A stretch of DNA of 64,000 nt. Origin: Algibacter luteus. GTDB lineage: Bacteria > Bacteroidota > Bacteroidia > Flavobacteriales > Flavobacteriaceae. The DNA is taken from contig NZ_FQYK01000002.1 in NCBI RefSeq assembly GCF_900141715.1, positions 115,495 through 179,494 of the forward strand. The letters run 5' to 3'. Of this stretch, positions 7,954 through 15,917 are shown in pieces. Numbering within the stretch: the stretch's first letter is position 1; each line of letters begins with the position of its first letter. A model generated the notes under the pieces. It was not told the DNA's origin, made no database searches, and worked only from the letters and a program-made list of their open reading frames with translations. The translations under genes and the position numbers were made by a program.

Positions 7954-9108
7954 CTACTTCAAACTTTTTAGAATAAAATCCACCTTTTTATTCGCGTTTT
8001 TATTTTCAGCGTAAGCATCGGTGATGTGCTTTGAAGGAAGCGCAAGACCTTTATCAATTAAGGTAGTAATTTCGTTTGCATATTCCAACGACACTTTGCC
8101 TGTTAATAGCAAGCTTAAATCTTTTCCTGCATGATAATAATCGTAAATCTTTTTTAGTCCTGTTAAGTACAGATAATCTTTAGTAAATCCGCCACCACGG
8201 TGGGCTCTAACGGTAATATAGAAGGCTTCTTCACGTTCTAAATCATATTGATTATGTAACAACCTAAAAGTTCTTGAAAATGTATAGCCTTTTGCTAAAC
8301 TATCAACTGCGATAACACGATAAGCCAACTCTTTTAATCTTTTTATAGTTAAGTTATTACTCATATATTCTGAGAAAACTGCCAAGCCTTCTTGTGTTTC
8401 TTCGTTATTTGGGAAACCATGCGAAAATATTTTTAAAGGATGTAATAAACCGTTCATTGTAGTTACCATATGCACTCCAATCTCATGATTTGTAAGTACA
8501 GCAATCTCATTTTCAGAATACTTGTGATTGGAATTTAAAACTAAGGTTTTAACATTATTTAAAACCATAGCTATCGCGGATATTTTATCAGAATATTTTA
8601 TATTATAACTAAAATCATATTTTTTAGAATAGTCTTTAAAAAACACTTCGGTCTCAGGGGCAGTATATTTTGGTTTAAAAACGCCTTCCTCCTGGTTTTC
8701 TTCTTCAAAATGAAGTATAAATTTAGCATTTTCAACGTCATTTTCGGTAGGCGTACCAAAACAACGTAAACAGTTGTAGTAGAATTTTTTACCATCGCCA
8801 ATGGTTTGTATACACTGTATTAATCCTGAATAGGCATAAATAATATCTTCATATAAATTTTTAACTGTAGTGTCTTCTATTTGCTCTAAAGGCAAAGTAA
8901 ACAAAGCGCGGTGCAGCTTAAACCTATCAAAATTAATTTCTGGATATTTGAACACCGGATCTGTTAAATACTTCGATGAAAAAAAGCGTGTTTTTTCCTC
9001 TTCAATATTTGTTGGATTCACATAGCTTAACAATTCTATTTGTTTTACAAGTGAATCTATTTGTTCGTCAATATCTAAAAGGGCCTTAGTGGCCACATCA
9101 TGTTTCAT
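7954..9108 (-). CDS. DUF1704 / QEGLA-motif metallopeptidase-like protein
   Basis: 384 aa. It carries the two marks of the DUF1704 family, annotated elsewhere as flavohemoglobin expression-modulating QEGLA motif protein: a zinc-type HExxxH motif at residues 208-213 (HEIGVH) and QEGLA at 239-243, whose Glu is the likely third metal ligand. Eukaryotic relatives (MATCAP) are tyrosine carboxypeptidases acting on tubulin tails, so a peptidase that trims a C-terminal residue is a reasonable guess here. The bacterial substrate is unknown. It is the last gene of a minus-strand block, 14 bp after the N-formylglutamate amidohydrolase gene, and the block suggests action on a small glutamate-containing peptide or conjugate. 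Confidence 0.8.
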   Translation of the reverse strand: MKHDVATKALLDIDEQIDSLVKQIELLSYVNPTNIEEEKTRFFSSKYLTDPVFKYPEINFDRFKLHRALFTLPLEQIEDTTVKNLYEDIIYAYSGLIQCIQTIGDGKKFYYNCLRCFGTPTENDVENAKFILHFEEENQEEGVFKPKYTAPETEVFFKDYSKKYDFSYNIKYSDKISAIAMVLNNVKTLVLNSNHKYSENEIAVLTNHEIGVHMVTTMNGLLHPLKIFSHGFPNNEETQEGLAVFSEYMSNNLTIKRLKELAYRVIAVDSLAKGYTFSRTFRLLHNQYDLEREEAFYITVRAHRGGGFTKDYLYLTGLKKIYDYYHAGKDLSLLLTGKVSLEYANEITTLIDKGLALPSKHITDAYAENKNANKKVDFILKSLK

Positions 9109-9122
9109 AATTTATAAACCTA

Positions 9123-9950
9123 TTATTTAAAGGTATTGTAAGTGCTTTGAGCATGTTCAGGAATGCGAAAAGCTAATTCTTTATGCACTGCATTAACCAC
9201 TTCTGGATAAATAACTTGCTCATTCTCATCACAATATACCTTTGCGATTTCGGTTGCCAAAACTAATGTATTTTTAAAATTTTGAGTAATATATTTTAAA
9301 AAATAACCATTGCCTTGAAAAGTGTCGTTAATTTTTGAAGTTGATTTTATGCCATTAGGAAACTCAATTTCAGACAAACTTTGCCTCCAAGTTTCAACCG
9401 TGTTTCCAAATCGGGCATTATCGATATTGCTTGTGCCTAAATTCCAAGTTGGCACCTCCCTATCCCATCGTTTCCAATTATAGCTATGCATATCATAAAC
9501 GGTGCAAAATCCGAATTTAGACTCTAATTGATTTATTAAAGCATGAACTACCTTATAAAAATTATTGTGTTTTTTAATACTTTTATTAATCATGGCTTCA
9601 GAAAGCGGATTTTTCCAAAGTTGTTTTCCCCAAGCATCAAAATAAATAGCATGATTAGGAGCACGATTTAAATCATACTCAAAACGTGAATCGCAACCAG
9701 CAATAACAATCGGGTGTGATTTTACCATGTTTTTGGTTTCAGGATCTTCTTCATACCACCGTTCGTATTGGGTATGTAAACACGGTTCCCATAGTTCTTT
9801 TCTAAACTGATGTCCGTCATGCACCGCTGCGCATGCATAAGGCACATACTCGTCAATTTTTATAGTAAACGCGTAATCTGCAGACACCGCTTCAATCGTT
9901 TTACCAGCCTCAATATTTGCAATAATTTCGGCAACAGTTAATCTAGTCAT
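9123..9950 (-). CDS. N-formylglutamate amidohydrolase family protein
   Basis: 275 aa of the FGase family (zinc-dependent deformylation of N-formyl-L-glutamate, or related amide cleavage). Diagnostic segments are AAVHDGHQFRKE near the N-terminus (family PHxGxxxP-like metal loop), VIAGCDSRFEYDLNRAP and VYDMHSYN (family DxHS). Its start overlaps the end of the rhodanese gene by 8 bp, so the two are translationally coupled. No hut (histidine degradation) genes are nearby, so a classical role in histidine catabolism is not supported by context; processing of another N-acylated glutamate compound is as likely. Confidence 0.85.
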   Translation of the reverse strand: MTRLTVAEIIANIEAGKTIEAVSADYAFTIKIDEYVPYACAAVHDGHQFRKELWEPCLHTQYERWYEEDPETKNMVKSHPIVIAGCDSRFEYDLNRAPNHAIYFDAWGKQLWKNPLSEAMINKSIKKHNNFYKVVHALINQLESKFGFCTVYDMHSYNWKRWDREVPTWNLGTSNIDNARFGNTVETWRQSLSEIEFPNGIKSTSKINDTFQGNGYFLKYITQNFKNTLVLATEIAKVYCDENEQVIYPEVVNAVHKELAFRIPEHAQSTYNTFK

Positions 9951-11103
9951 CTTTAAGAATCTTTTTTAACTGATTATAAATCATTTGTTCTACAACATCA
10001 TAATTGCCATCTGCAAAAGCCATGAGTTTAATATCGGCGAATAAATCTGCGAAATCGTTGCGATAATAATCATGAGATTTTACAGCTTCTATAATATTTT
10101 GAATGCTTTGGTAATCACTATCCTTTTCAAATTGCGCACTCACTCGATTATAAACCTGCTTATTTACCCTACTTAAAATATATTTTTTTTCTACATGAGA
10201 TTCACTCAAATCTGAATGCGAAACATACATTAAAATATAGGCTAACAATTCATTCTTTGTCCAAGTACTGGGTTTATCCATTTCACCTGTTGTAAGTGTT
10301 CCATATTCGGTCCACGACCCATCATAAACCGAAATATTCTTATATCCAGACAATTCTGCACCTAAAGCTAAAACGCAAGCCGTAATACCAGATCCACATG
10401 AAAAAATAATAGGTTCGTGTTGTTCTGCGACCATATAGAAGGCCTTGGCTAGCTCTTTTTTAGATTTTAAAACGCCGTTATTAAGTAAATCGGTATAAGG
10501 TAAATTAACAGAGTTAGGAATAGTTCCCATGCGCAATCCTTCTCTTGGTTCTGGCTCTTTACAATTAAACCTACCAGCAGACCGTGCATCAATAATTTTA
10601 TGTGTTATATCTTGTGAAGCGTAAACAATATCATCAAAAAACTTCATGTATTGCGGTTGAAGTTTAGCAACAAAATCGCCTTGTTCAACATCATTAGGCT
10701 TCATATTCTCTGTTGGAAATCCAGCTTTCTTCCATTCTGGGAAACCACCATTTAAAACCGCAACGTTATCAAATCCAAAAGCTTTGAATAGCCACCAAAC
10801 ACGAGCACTAGAGTAAATACCTTTATCATCGTAAACTACAATAGCACTATCTTGATTAATACCTAAAACTCTAGCTTCCTTTTGAAATTGTTGTGCTGAA
10901 GGAAACGTACTTGGAAATTCATTTGATGTATCGCTAAACTTTTGTTTTATATCGAAAAATTTAGCGTTCAAAATTTGTTCGTGAGATGCATCAAATGGTT
11001 TGGCTATAGTACCATCTAAAACCACCAAATTTTCAGCATTTAATCGCTCATGAAGCCATTTTACTGAAACAATTGGAGAAATGAAGGATTTGATGAATGT
11101 CAT
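9943..11103 (-). CDS. Two-domain sulfurtransferase (rhodanese) with a C-terminal helical extension
   Basis: 386 aa. Residues 1-270 form tandem rhodanese domains of the thiosulfate/3-mercaptopyruvate sulfurtransferase type. The second domain has the active-site loop SCGSGITA, whose CGSGxTA form is typical of mercaptopyruvate-type enzymes. Standard enzymes of this class are about 280-300 aa; here about 110 extra residues follow, mostly charged and helical, vaguely like a TerB-type helical bundle. The gene overlaps the downstream amidohydrolase by 8 bp and follows the ATP-grasp gene by 65 bp. Role of the tail is unknown. Confidence 0.85.
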   Translation of the reverse strand: MTFIKSFISPIVSVKWLHERLNAENLVVLDGTIAKPFDASHEQILNAKFFDIKQKFSDTSNEFPSTFPSAQQFQKEARVLGINQDSAIVVYDDKGIYSSARVWWLFKAFGFDNVAVLNGGFPEWKKAGFPTENMKPNDVEQGDFVAKLQPQYMKFFDDIVYASQDITHKIIDARSAGRFNCKEPEPREGLRMGTIPNSVNLPYTDLLNNGVLKSKKELAKAFYMVAEQHEPIIFSCGSGITACVLALGAELSGYKNISVYDGSWTEYGTLTTGEMDKPSTWTKNELLAYILMYVSHSDLSESHVEKKYILSRVNKQVYNRVSAQFEKDSDYQSIQNIIEAVKSHDYYRNDFADLFADIKLMAFADGNYDVVEQMIYNQLKKILKDD

Positions 11104-11168
11104 GTTAATTATTTTTTCAGAAAATAATAATATGTTAATGTTTCTCGCTCTAAAAACTAGGAATAGTA

Positions 11169-12206
11169 CTAGGCATCTTCAACAGCTTTTCGCAATCTTG
11201 AACGCCTATCAAAAGCTTGAAGTTTATCCATGACTTTCATTTCAAGAAAATCGATAACTTTTTCTTCTATTTTAGTTTTTAGCTTATATACTTTATTGAT
11301 GTAGGTGATACCTCCAGGAGACATAACATTTACTTCAACCAGTTTACCACCAATAACATCAATACCAACAAAATAAAGTCCGTCGTTCACCAGTTTAGGT
11401 CCAATTTGTTTGCAAAGTGCCTTTTCTTCTTTCGTTAATGCGTGCCTTTGAACACTGCCTCCTGCTGATACATTTGAACGGTGGTCTTCCTTACCGGGAA
11501 CGCGTTTCATGGCACCAACTGGCTCACCATTTAGAATTAGAATACGCACATCGCCTTGATCTGCACCTTCAATATAATCTTGAAGTATAACGTAACTAGA
11601 CGAACCATCGCTATTATTAATATAAAAATCTAATAAAGAGTTAACGTTACTCATGGCCGATTTTTCGATAAGTATCACTCCAGAACCTCCATAGCCGTTA
11701 AGTGGTTTCAAAATCATTTTATCTGCTTTCGACTCTTTGATTTGCCTAATTAAATAGTTTTTGCTTTTTGATACATGAGTTGCTGGTATGATATTACTGT
11801 GCGCATCGCCAAAAGCAGCGGTATATAATTTATTGTTTGCTTCACGCATACCTTCTAGTGAATTCATAATAAAAACATCGTCTTTAACTGAATCCAGAAA
11901 GTTAAGCATAATTGGATCTAACGGGGGGTTAGCTCTAAAGAATATAACATCGAATCCTGCAAGTGGTAACATTTCCTCTCGAAGTTCTACTTTATTGTAA
12001 AAGGATTTTAAGGATGAAGGTGTTTTATCCATTCGACTAATAACCGAGCAATTGGCAGTAGTTACACTGTTGCGAATGGTTAAATCTGCAGGAATACACA
12101 TGGCTACACCATGTTTTCTTTTAACACATTCTTTTATTAGCGCTAAGGTTGTATCATCTTCTGGGATTATTTCGTCCCAAGGATACATGATGAAGCAAAC
12201 ATTCAT
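11169..12206 (-). CDS. Glutathione synthase-like ATP-grasp ligase
   Basis: 345 aa. The N-terminal prokaryotic glutathione-synthetase-type domain begins MNVCFIMYPWDEIIPEDDTT; the ATP-grasp core has KMILKPLNGYGGSGVIL (nucleotide-binding lysine and glycine-rich loop), a QDYIEGADQGDVRILILNG segment and metal-ligand region VEVNVMSPGG. Glutathione synthase joins gamma-Glu-Cys and Gly, but no gshA is in this window and flavobacteria vary in making glutathione, so the acceptor may be another peptide. It sits 50 bp downstream of the dicarboxylate/glutamate-type transporter and upstream of the rhodanese, amidohydrolase and DUF1704 genes, in what looks like one operon. Confidence 0.85.
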   Translation of the reverse strand: MNVCFIMYPWDEIIPEDDTTLALIKECVKRKHGVAMCIPADLTIRNSVTTANCSVISRMDKTPSSLKSFYNKVELREEMLPLAGFDVIFFRANPPLDPIMLNFLDSVKDDVFIMNSLEGMREANNKLYTAAFGDAHSNIIPATHVSKSKNYLIRQIKESKADKMILKPLNGYGGSGVILIEKSAMSNVNSLLDFYINNSDGSSSYVILQDYIEGADQGDVRILILNGEPVGAMKRVPGKEDHRSNVSAGGSVQRHALTKEEKALCKQIGPKLVNDGLYFVGIDVIGGKLVEVNVMSPGGITYINKVYKLKTKIEEKVIDFLEMKVMDKLQAFDRRSRLRKAVEDA

Positions 12207-12256
12207 GCTTTTTAGATTTTAATTAAAGATTAAATATTCCTTTAAATTTAAAAATT

Positions 12257-13582
12257 TTATTTCACTTCGTCGTAATGGTCGTCCCATTCTTTTGGTTGAG
12301 GATCATGTAATTTATCTAAAGATTTGGCTACCATCATAGATACGGTAGCATCTCCAGTAACATTTACAACGGTTCTACACATATCTAATGGGCGGTCTAC
12401 CGCAAAAATCAGTGCTAATCCAATAGGAAGTAATTCGGCAGGAAAACCAATAGATTCTAATACTATAACCAGCATAACCATTCCTGCACTAGGCACTGCA
12501 GCACTACCAATAGATGCTAATAAAGCTGTAGCTACTATAACCAATTGATTAGTAAAAGTTAAACCCTCTGGCCATATGACTTGCATGATAAACACCGCAG
12601 CAATACCTTGATATAAACTTGTTCCATCCATATTTACGGTAGCTCCAACTGGAAGCACAAAACCTGACACTTCTTTATCTACACCTAAATGTTCTTCCAC
12701 ACGCTCCATAGTTACAGGAAGTGTTGCGGCACTACTGCTTGTTGAAAATGCTAAAAGTTGTGCTGGACTAATTTGTTTTAAAAACCACATCGGATTTTTT
12801 TTGGTGTATACGGTTATTAAAATTAAATAAAAACCTATCATTAACATCAGTCCACCAACCACACAAAGCGCATAGTAAAGCAGTTTTACAAGAATTTCGG
12901 TATCGTCAAAAGCAATAATTACGTTAGCTAATAATGCGAATACTGCATATGGTGCAAAAAGCATAATTAAATCTACCATTTTCATGACCACTTCGTTTAG
13001 CGAATCGAAGAAATCTACTAATGGTTTCGCTTTTTCCTCACCAATTAATAGCAAGCAAATACCAACAAATAAGGCGAAAAATATCACTTGAAGCATTGAT
13101 GCTTCCACAAAAGATTCAAAAATATTACTAGGAAAAATATCAACTAAAGCTTGCAATGGACCCGCATCTTTTTGTGCCGATGCCTTCATTAACTTATCGG
13201 TTACGCCTGCGTCGTTTTCGTATTTTAGTTTGATTTTTTCTATAGTTTCTTGCGGCATTCCCTTTCCTGGTTTCACCACATTTACTATACTTAAGCCAAT
13301 AACAATGGCTACTAAAGTTGTTGTTATATAAATTCCTATAGTGCGTAAGCCCATAGATTTTATTTTAGAAATATCCTTTAAATCTGAAATTCCTTTAATT
13401 AACGAGGCTAATATTAAAGGCACTGCAATTAACTTTAAAAGATTAATGAAAATGGTTCCGAAAGGTGCGATCCAGTCTGTTACAAAACCTTTACCGCCAT
13501 CAACGGTATTCATTATAAAACCAAAAATGATTCCAAGAACCATTCCTATAATAATCTTCCAATGTAATGCTAGTTTTTTCAT
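12257..13582 (-). CDS. Dicarboxylate/amino acid:cation symporter (DAACS family)
   Basis: 441 aa, with many hydrophobic segments. DAACS/GltP signature stretches are present: the serine-rich re-entrant loop STSSSAATLPVTMERVEE, the NMDGTSLYQGIAAVF motif for substrate and cation binding, and a second re-entrant loop near SIGSAAVPSAG, then FAVDRPLDMCRTVVNVTGD. The family imports glutamate, aspartate or C4-dicarboxylates with Na+ or H+. An extended hydrophilic loop (about residues 110-145) separates early helices. It is the first gene of the minus-strand block with the ATP-grasp, rhodanese, amidohydrolase and DUF1704 genes, so Glu or Asp uptake feeding that block is plausible. Confidence 0.92.
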   Translation of the reverse strand: MKKLALHWKIIIGMVLGIIFGFIMNTVDGGKGFVTDWIAPFGTIFINLLKLIAVPLILASLIKGISDLKDISKIKSMGLRTIGIYITTTLVAIVIGLSIVNVVKPGKGMPQETIEKIKLKYENDAGVTDKLMKASAQKDAGPLQALVDIFPSNIFESFVEASMLQVIFFALFVGICLLLIGEEKAKPLVDFFDSLNEVVMKMVDLIMLFAPYAVFALLANVIIAFDDTEILVKLLYYALCVVGGLMLMIGFYLILITVYTKKNPMWFLKQISPAQLLAFSTSSSAATLPVTMERVEEHLGVDKEVSGFVLPVGATVNMDGTSLYQGIAAVFIMQVIWPEGLTFTNQLVIVATALLASIGSAAVPSAGMVMLVIVLESIGFPAELLPIGLALIFAVDRPLDMCRTVVNVTGDATVSMMVAKSLDKLHDPQPKEWDDHYDEVK

Positions 13583-13690
13583 GTGCTATTAAATATTGTT
13601 AGTCGCGAACAAGATAAGTATTTTAAATTTTTACAGCATGTGATTTTATAAAAATGCCAAGTACAAACAATAAGTACAGGCCATTGCTGA

Positions 13691-13839
13691 TGATTTAGCC
13701 CCGATTGAAACGGCATCCTTTTTTGTGCTAAACCCAAAAATTAAGCTTAACTGAAATTTAGTTTCAAAAACTAAGCACTATGATATACTGCAATAAGTTC
13801 AGCACAAGAAAGATATAGTGGAAAGCGGGAAATAGCTTC
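13691..13839. repeat. Flavobacterial intergenic repeat, copy C (long hairpin)
   Basis: The 268-bp gap between the symporter gene and the glmM stop contains a long imperfect hairpin. The left arm is AGCCCCGATTGAAACGGCAT, followed by CCTTTTTTGTGCT; the right arm is AGCACAAGAAAGATATAG followed by TGGAAAGCGGGAAATAGC. The inner arms pair well, giving a long stem with an AT-rich loop (about 13735-13800). I recognise the AGCCCCGAT...GGAAAGCGGGAAATAGC pairing as a dispersed repeat in flavobacterial genomes; whether it is a transcribed RNA or a REP-like element is unknown. Confidence 0.6.
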
Positions 13840-13850
13840 AAATAAAAAAA

Positions 13851-15239
13851 TTATCCTTTAGCTATCTCTCCTATTTCGGCAATGAATTTATCGCCCAAAA
13901 CATCGGCTTCTTGTTGAGATTTTGCCTCGGTATAAATTCTGATAATAGGCTCTGTGTTACTTTTACGAAGGTGAACCCAACTTTCTGGAAAATCGATTTT
14001 TACACCATCAATGGTGGTTAGTTGCTCGATTTGGTAACGCTTTTCGATGGTTTTTAAGATCCCATCGACATCCAAACCAGGTGTTAATTCGATTTTCTTT
14101 TTACCCATAAAATAACTTGGGTAGGTTTTTCTTAGCGCGCTTACACTCATTTTTTTATCGGCTAACAAGCTTAAAAACAACGCCACACCAACCAAAGCAT
14201 CGCGACCATAATGTGCGTCTGGATAAATGATACCGCCGTTGCCCTCGCCACCAATAACAACCTTATTTTTTTTCATGAGTTTAACCACGTTTACCTCTCC
14301 AACGGCACTGGCTTCGTAGGTTCCGCCATGTTTTTCCGTAACATCGCGTAAGGCTCTTGTGGAACTCATATTGCTCACGGTATTTCCTGGTGTTCTGCTT
14401 AATACATAGTCTGCACAGGCTACCAAGGTATATTCTTCACCAAACATTTCGCCATTTTCGTCCATAAAAGCTAGACGATCTACGTCTGGGTCTACCACAA
14501 TTCCGAAATCAGCGTTATGTTTTTTAACGGCATCCGATAAATCGGTTAAATGCTCTTTTAAAGGCTCTGGGTTGTGCGGAAAATGTCCGTTTGGTTCGCA
14601 ATAAAGCTTTACCACATCTACTCCTAAACGCTCTAAAAGTAACGGTATGGCGATTCCACCTGTAGAGTTCACACCATCTACAACCACCTTAAAACGGGCT
14701 TCTTCTATGGCTTTTACGTTTACCAAATCGAGGTCTAGAACTTCAATAATATGTAAATCGATGTAGGCTTTGTTTTTTGTAATTTTCCCAAGGCTATCAA
14801 CATCGGCAAAAATCATATTATCGCTTTCTGCGATGTCTAAAATTTTAGCGCCTTCAACAGCATCTAAAAACTCACCTTTTTCGTTTAAAAGCTTTAAGGC
14901 ATTCCATTGTTTTGGATTATGGCTAGCGGTTAAAATGATGCCGCCATCGGCATGCTCCATAGGTACTGCAACTTCTACAGTTGGTGTTGTAGAGAGTCCA
15001 ACATCAACCACATCGATACCTAAACCGATTAAGGTATTCATGACTAAATTTTGAATCATTTTTCCAGAAATACGGGCATCTCTTCCAACAACTACTTTGT
15101 AGTTTTCTTTATCGCGTTGTTGTTTCAACCAAACGCCGTAAGCCGATGCAAATTTCACAGCATCTATAGGTGTTAGATTCTCTCCTACTTGTCCGCCAAT
15201 AGTTCCTCGAATTCCTGAAATTGATTTTATAAGTGTCAT
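13851..15239 (-). CDS. glmM: Phosphoglucosamine mutase-type phosphohexomutase
   Basis: 462 aa, alpha-D-phosphohexomutase superfamily. The catalytic phosphoserine loop is TASHNPKQWNALK (Ser106), the metal loop DPDVDRL follows, then a sugar-binding GEGNGG loop and a C-terminal phosphate-binding segment LRKSNTEPIIRIYTEA. GlmM interconverts glucosamine-6-phosphate and glucosamine-1-phosphate for UDP-GlcNAc and peptidoglycan. Related phosphomannomutases share these motifs; the assignment to GlmM rests on length and the Bacteroidota-type N-terminus SISGIRGTIGG. A TATATTTG element at 15260-15267 (minus strand) is a likely promoter. Confidence 0.85.
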   Translation of the reverse strand: MTLIKSISGIRGTIGGQVGENLTPIDAVKFASAYGVWLKQQRDKENYKVVVGRDARISGKMIQNLVMNTLIGLGIDVVDVGLSTTPTVEVAVPMEHADGGIILTASHNPKQWNALKLLNEKGEFLDAVEGAKILDIAESDNMIFADVDSLGKITKNKAYIDLHIIEVLDLDLVNVKAIEEARFKVVVDGVNSTGGIAIPLLLERLGVDVVKLYCEPNGHFPHNPEPLKEHLTDLSDAVKKHNADFGIVVDPDVDRLAFMDENGEMFGEEYTLVACADYVLSRTPGNTVSNMSSTRALRDVTEKHGGTYEASAVGEVNVVKLMKKNKVVIGGEGNGGIIYPDAHYGRDALVGVALFLSLLADKKMSVSALRKTYPSYFMGKKKIELTPGLDVDGILKTIEKRYQIEQLTTIDGVKIDFPESWVHLRKSNTEPIIRIYTEAKSQQEADVLGDKFIAEIGEIAKG

Positions 15240-15259
15240 ATATTTTTTTTATTAAAAGG

Positions 15260-15267
15260 CAAATATA
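15260..15267 (-). promoter_or_regulatory. Flavobacterial -7 element TATATTTG upstream of glmM
   Basis: Read on the minus strand, TATATTTG matches TAnnTTTG and lies 20 bp before the glmM start. The spacer to acpH is only 75 bp, so promoters for both divergent genes must be packed here. No exact TTG at the -33 spacing was found. Confidence 0.5.
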
Positions 15268-15314
15268 GTATTTCAAAATCGGATTTCTTAAAACGGAATT
15301 CGTAAATTTCACCA

Positions 15315-15917
15315 ATGAACTATTTAGCGCATATTTATCTTTCTGGCGATAATGACTTAGTAACTCTTGGTAACTTTATGGCCGATGGTATTAAAGGAAA
15401 GAAGTATAAAAAATACCCTAAAAACATTCAAATTGGTATCTTGTTACATAGACATATCGATTCATTTACAGATGCGCATAAAACATTTAGACTAAGCACA
15501 AAGCGGCTTCATGAAAAATACGGACATTATTCTGGCGTTATTGTAGACATCCTTTACGATCATTTTTTAGCTAAAAATTGGGATAGATACTGCGACACAC
15601 CTTTAAGCGAATATATAGATGCCTTTTATGATACCTTGGAAGCAAACTACGATTTACTACCTTTAAGAATTCAAAAAATGATGCCTTATTTACTTGCTGA
15701 TAATTGGTTGTTGAGTTATGCAACTATTGAAGGCATATCAAGAGTTTTAGATGGCATGAACCGACGCACAAAAAATCGATCTAGTATGAACGAAGCTGTA
15801 GTAGAGCTTGAAGCCTTTTACGAAGAATTTGAAAACGAATTTTTTGAATTTTTTGACGAACTAATTGCTACCTCAAAAGAAAAATTAGAATTTTTAAACC
15901 AAACAATACATGATTAA
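15315..15917 (+). CDS. acpH: ACP phosphodiesterase-like protein (AcpH, DUF479)
   Basis: 200 aa beginning MNYLAHIYLSGDNDLVTLGN, the typical start of the AcpH (ACP hydrolyase, DUF479) family, with HRHIDSFTDAH, an HD-like metal-binding segment, and DILYDHFLAKNW. AcpH removes the 4'-phosphopantetheine arm from holo-acyl carrier protein. Its stop overlaps the ggt start by 8 bp, so translation is coupled, though no functional link is obvious. Confidence 0.9.
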   Translation: MNYLAHIYLSGDNDLVTLGNFMADGIKGKKYKKYPKNIQIGILLHRHIDSFTDAHKTFRLSTKRLHEKYGHYSGVIVDILYDHFLAKNWDRYCDTPLSEYIDAFYDTLEANYDLLPLRIQKMMPYLLADNWLLSYATIEGISRVLDGMNRRTKNRSSMNEAVVELEAFYEEFENEFFEFFDELIATSKEKLEFLNQTIHD

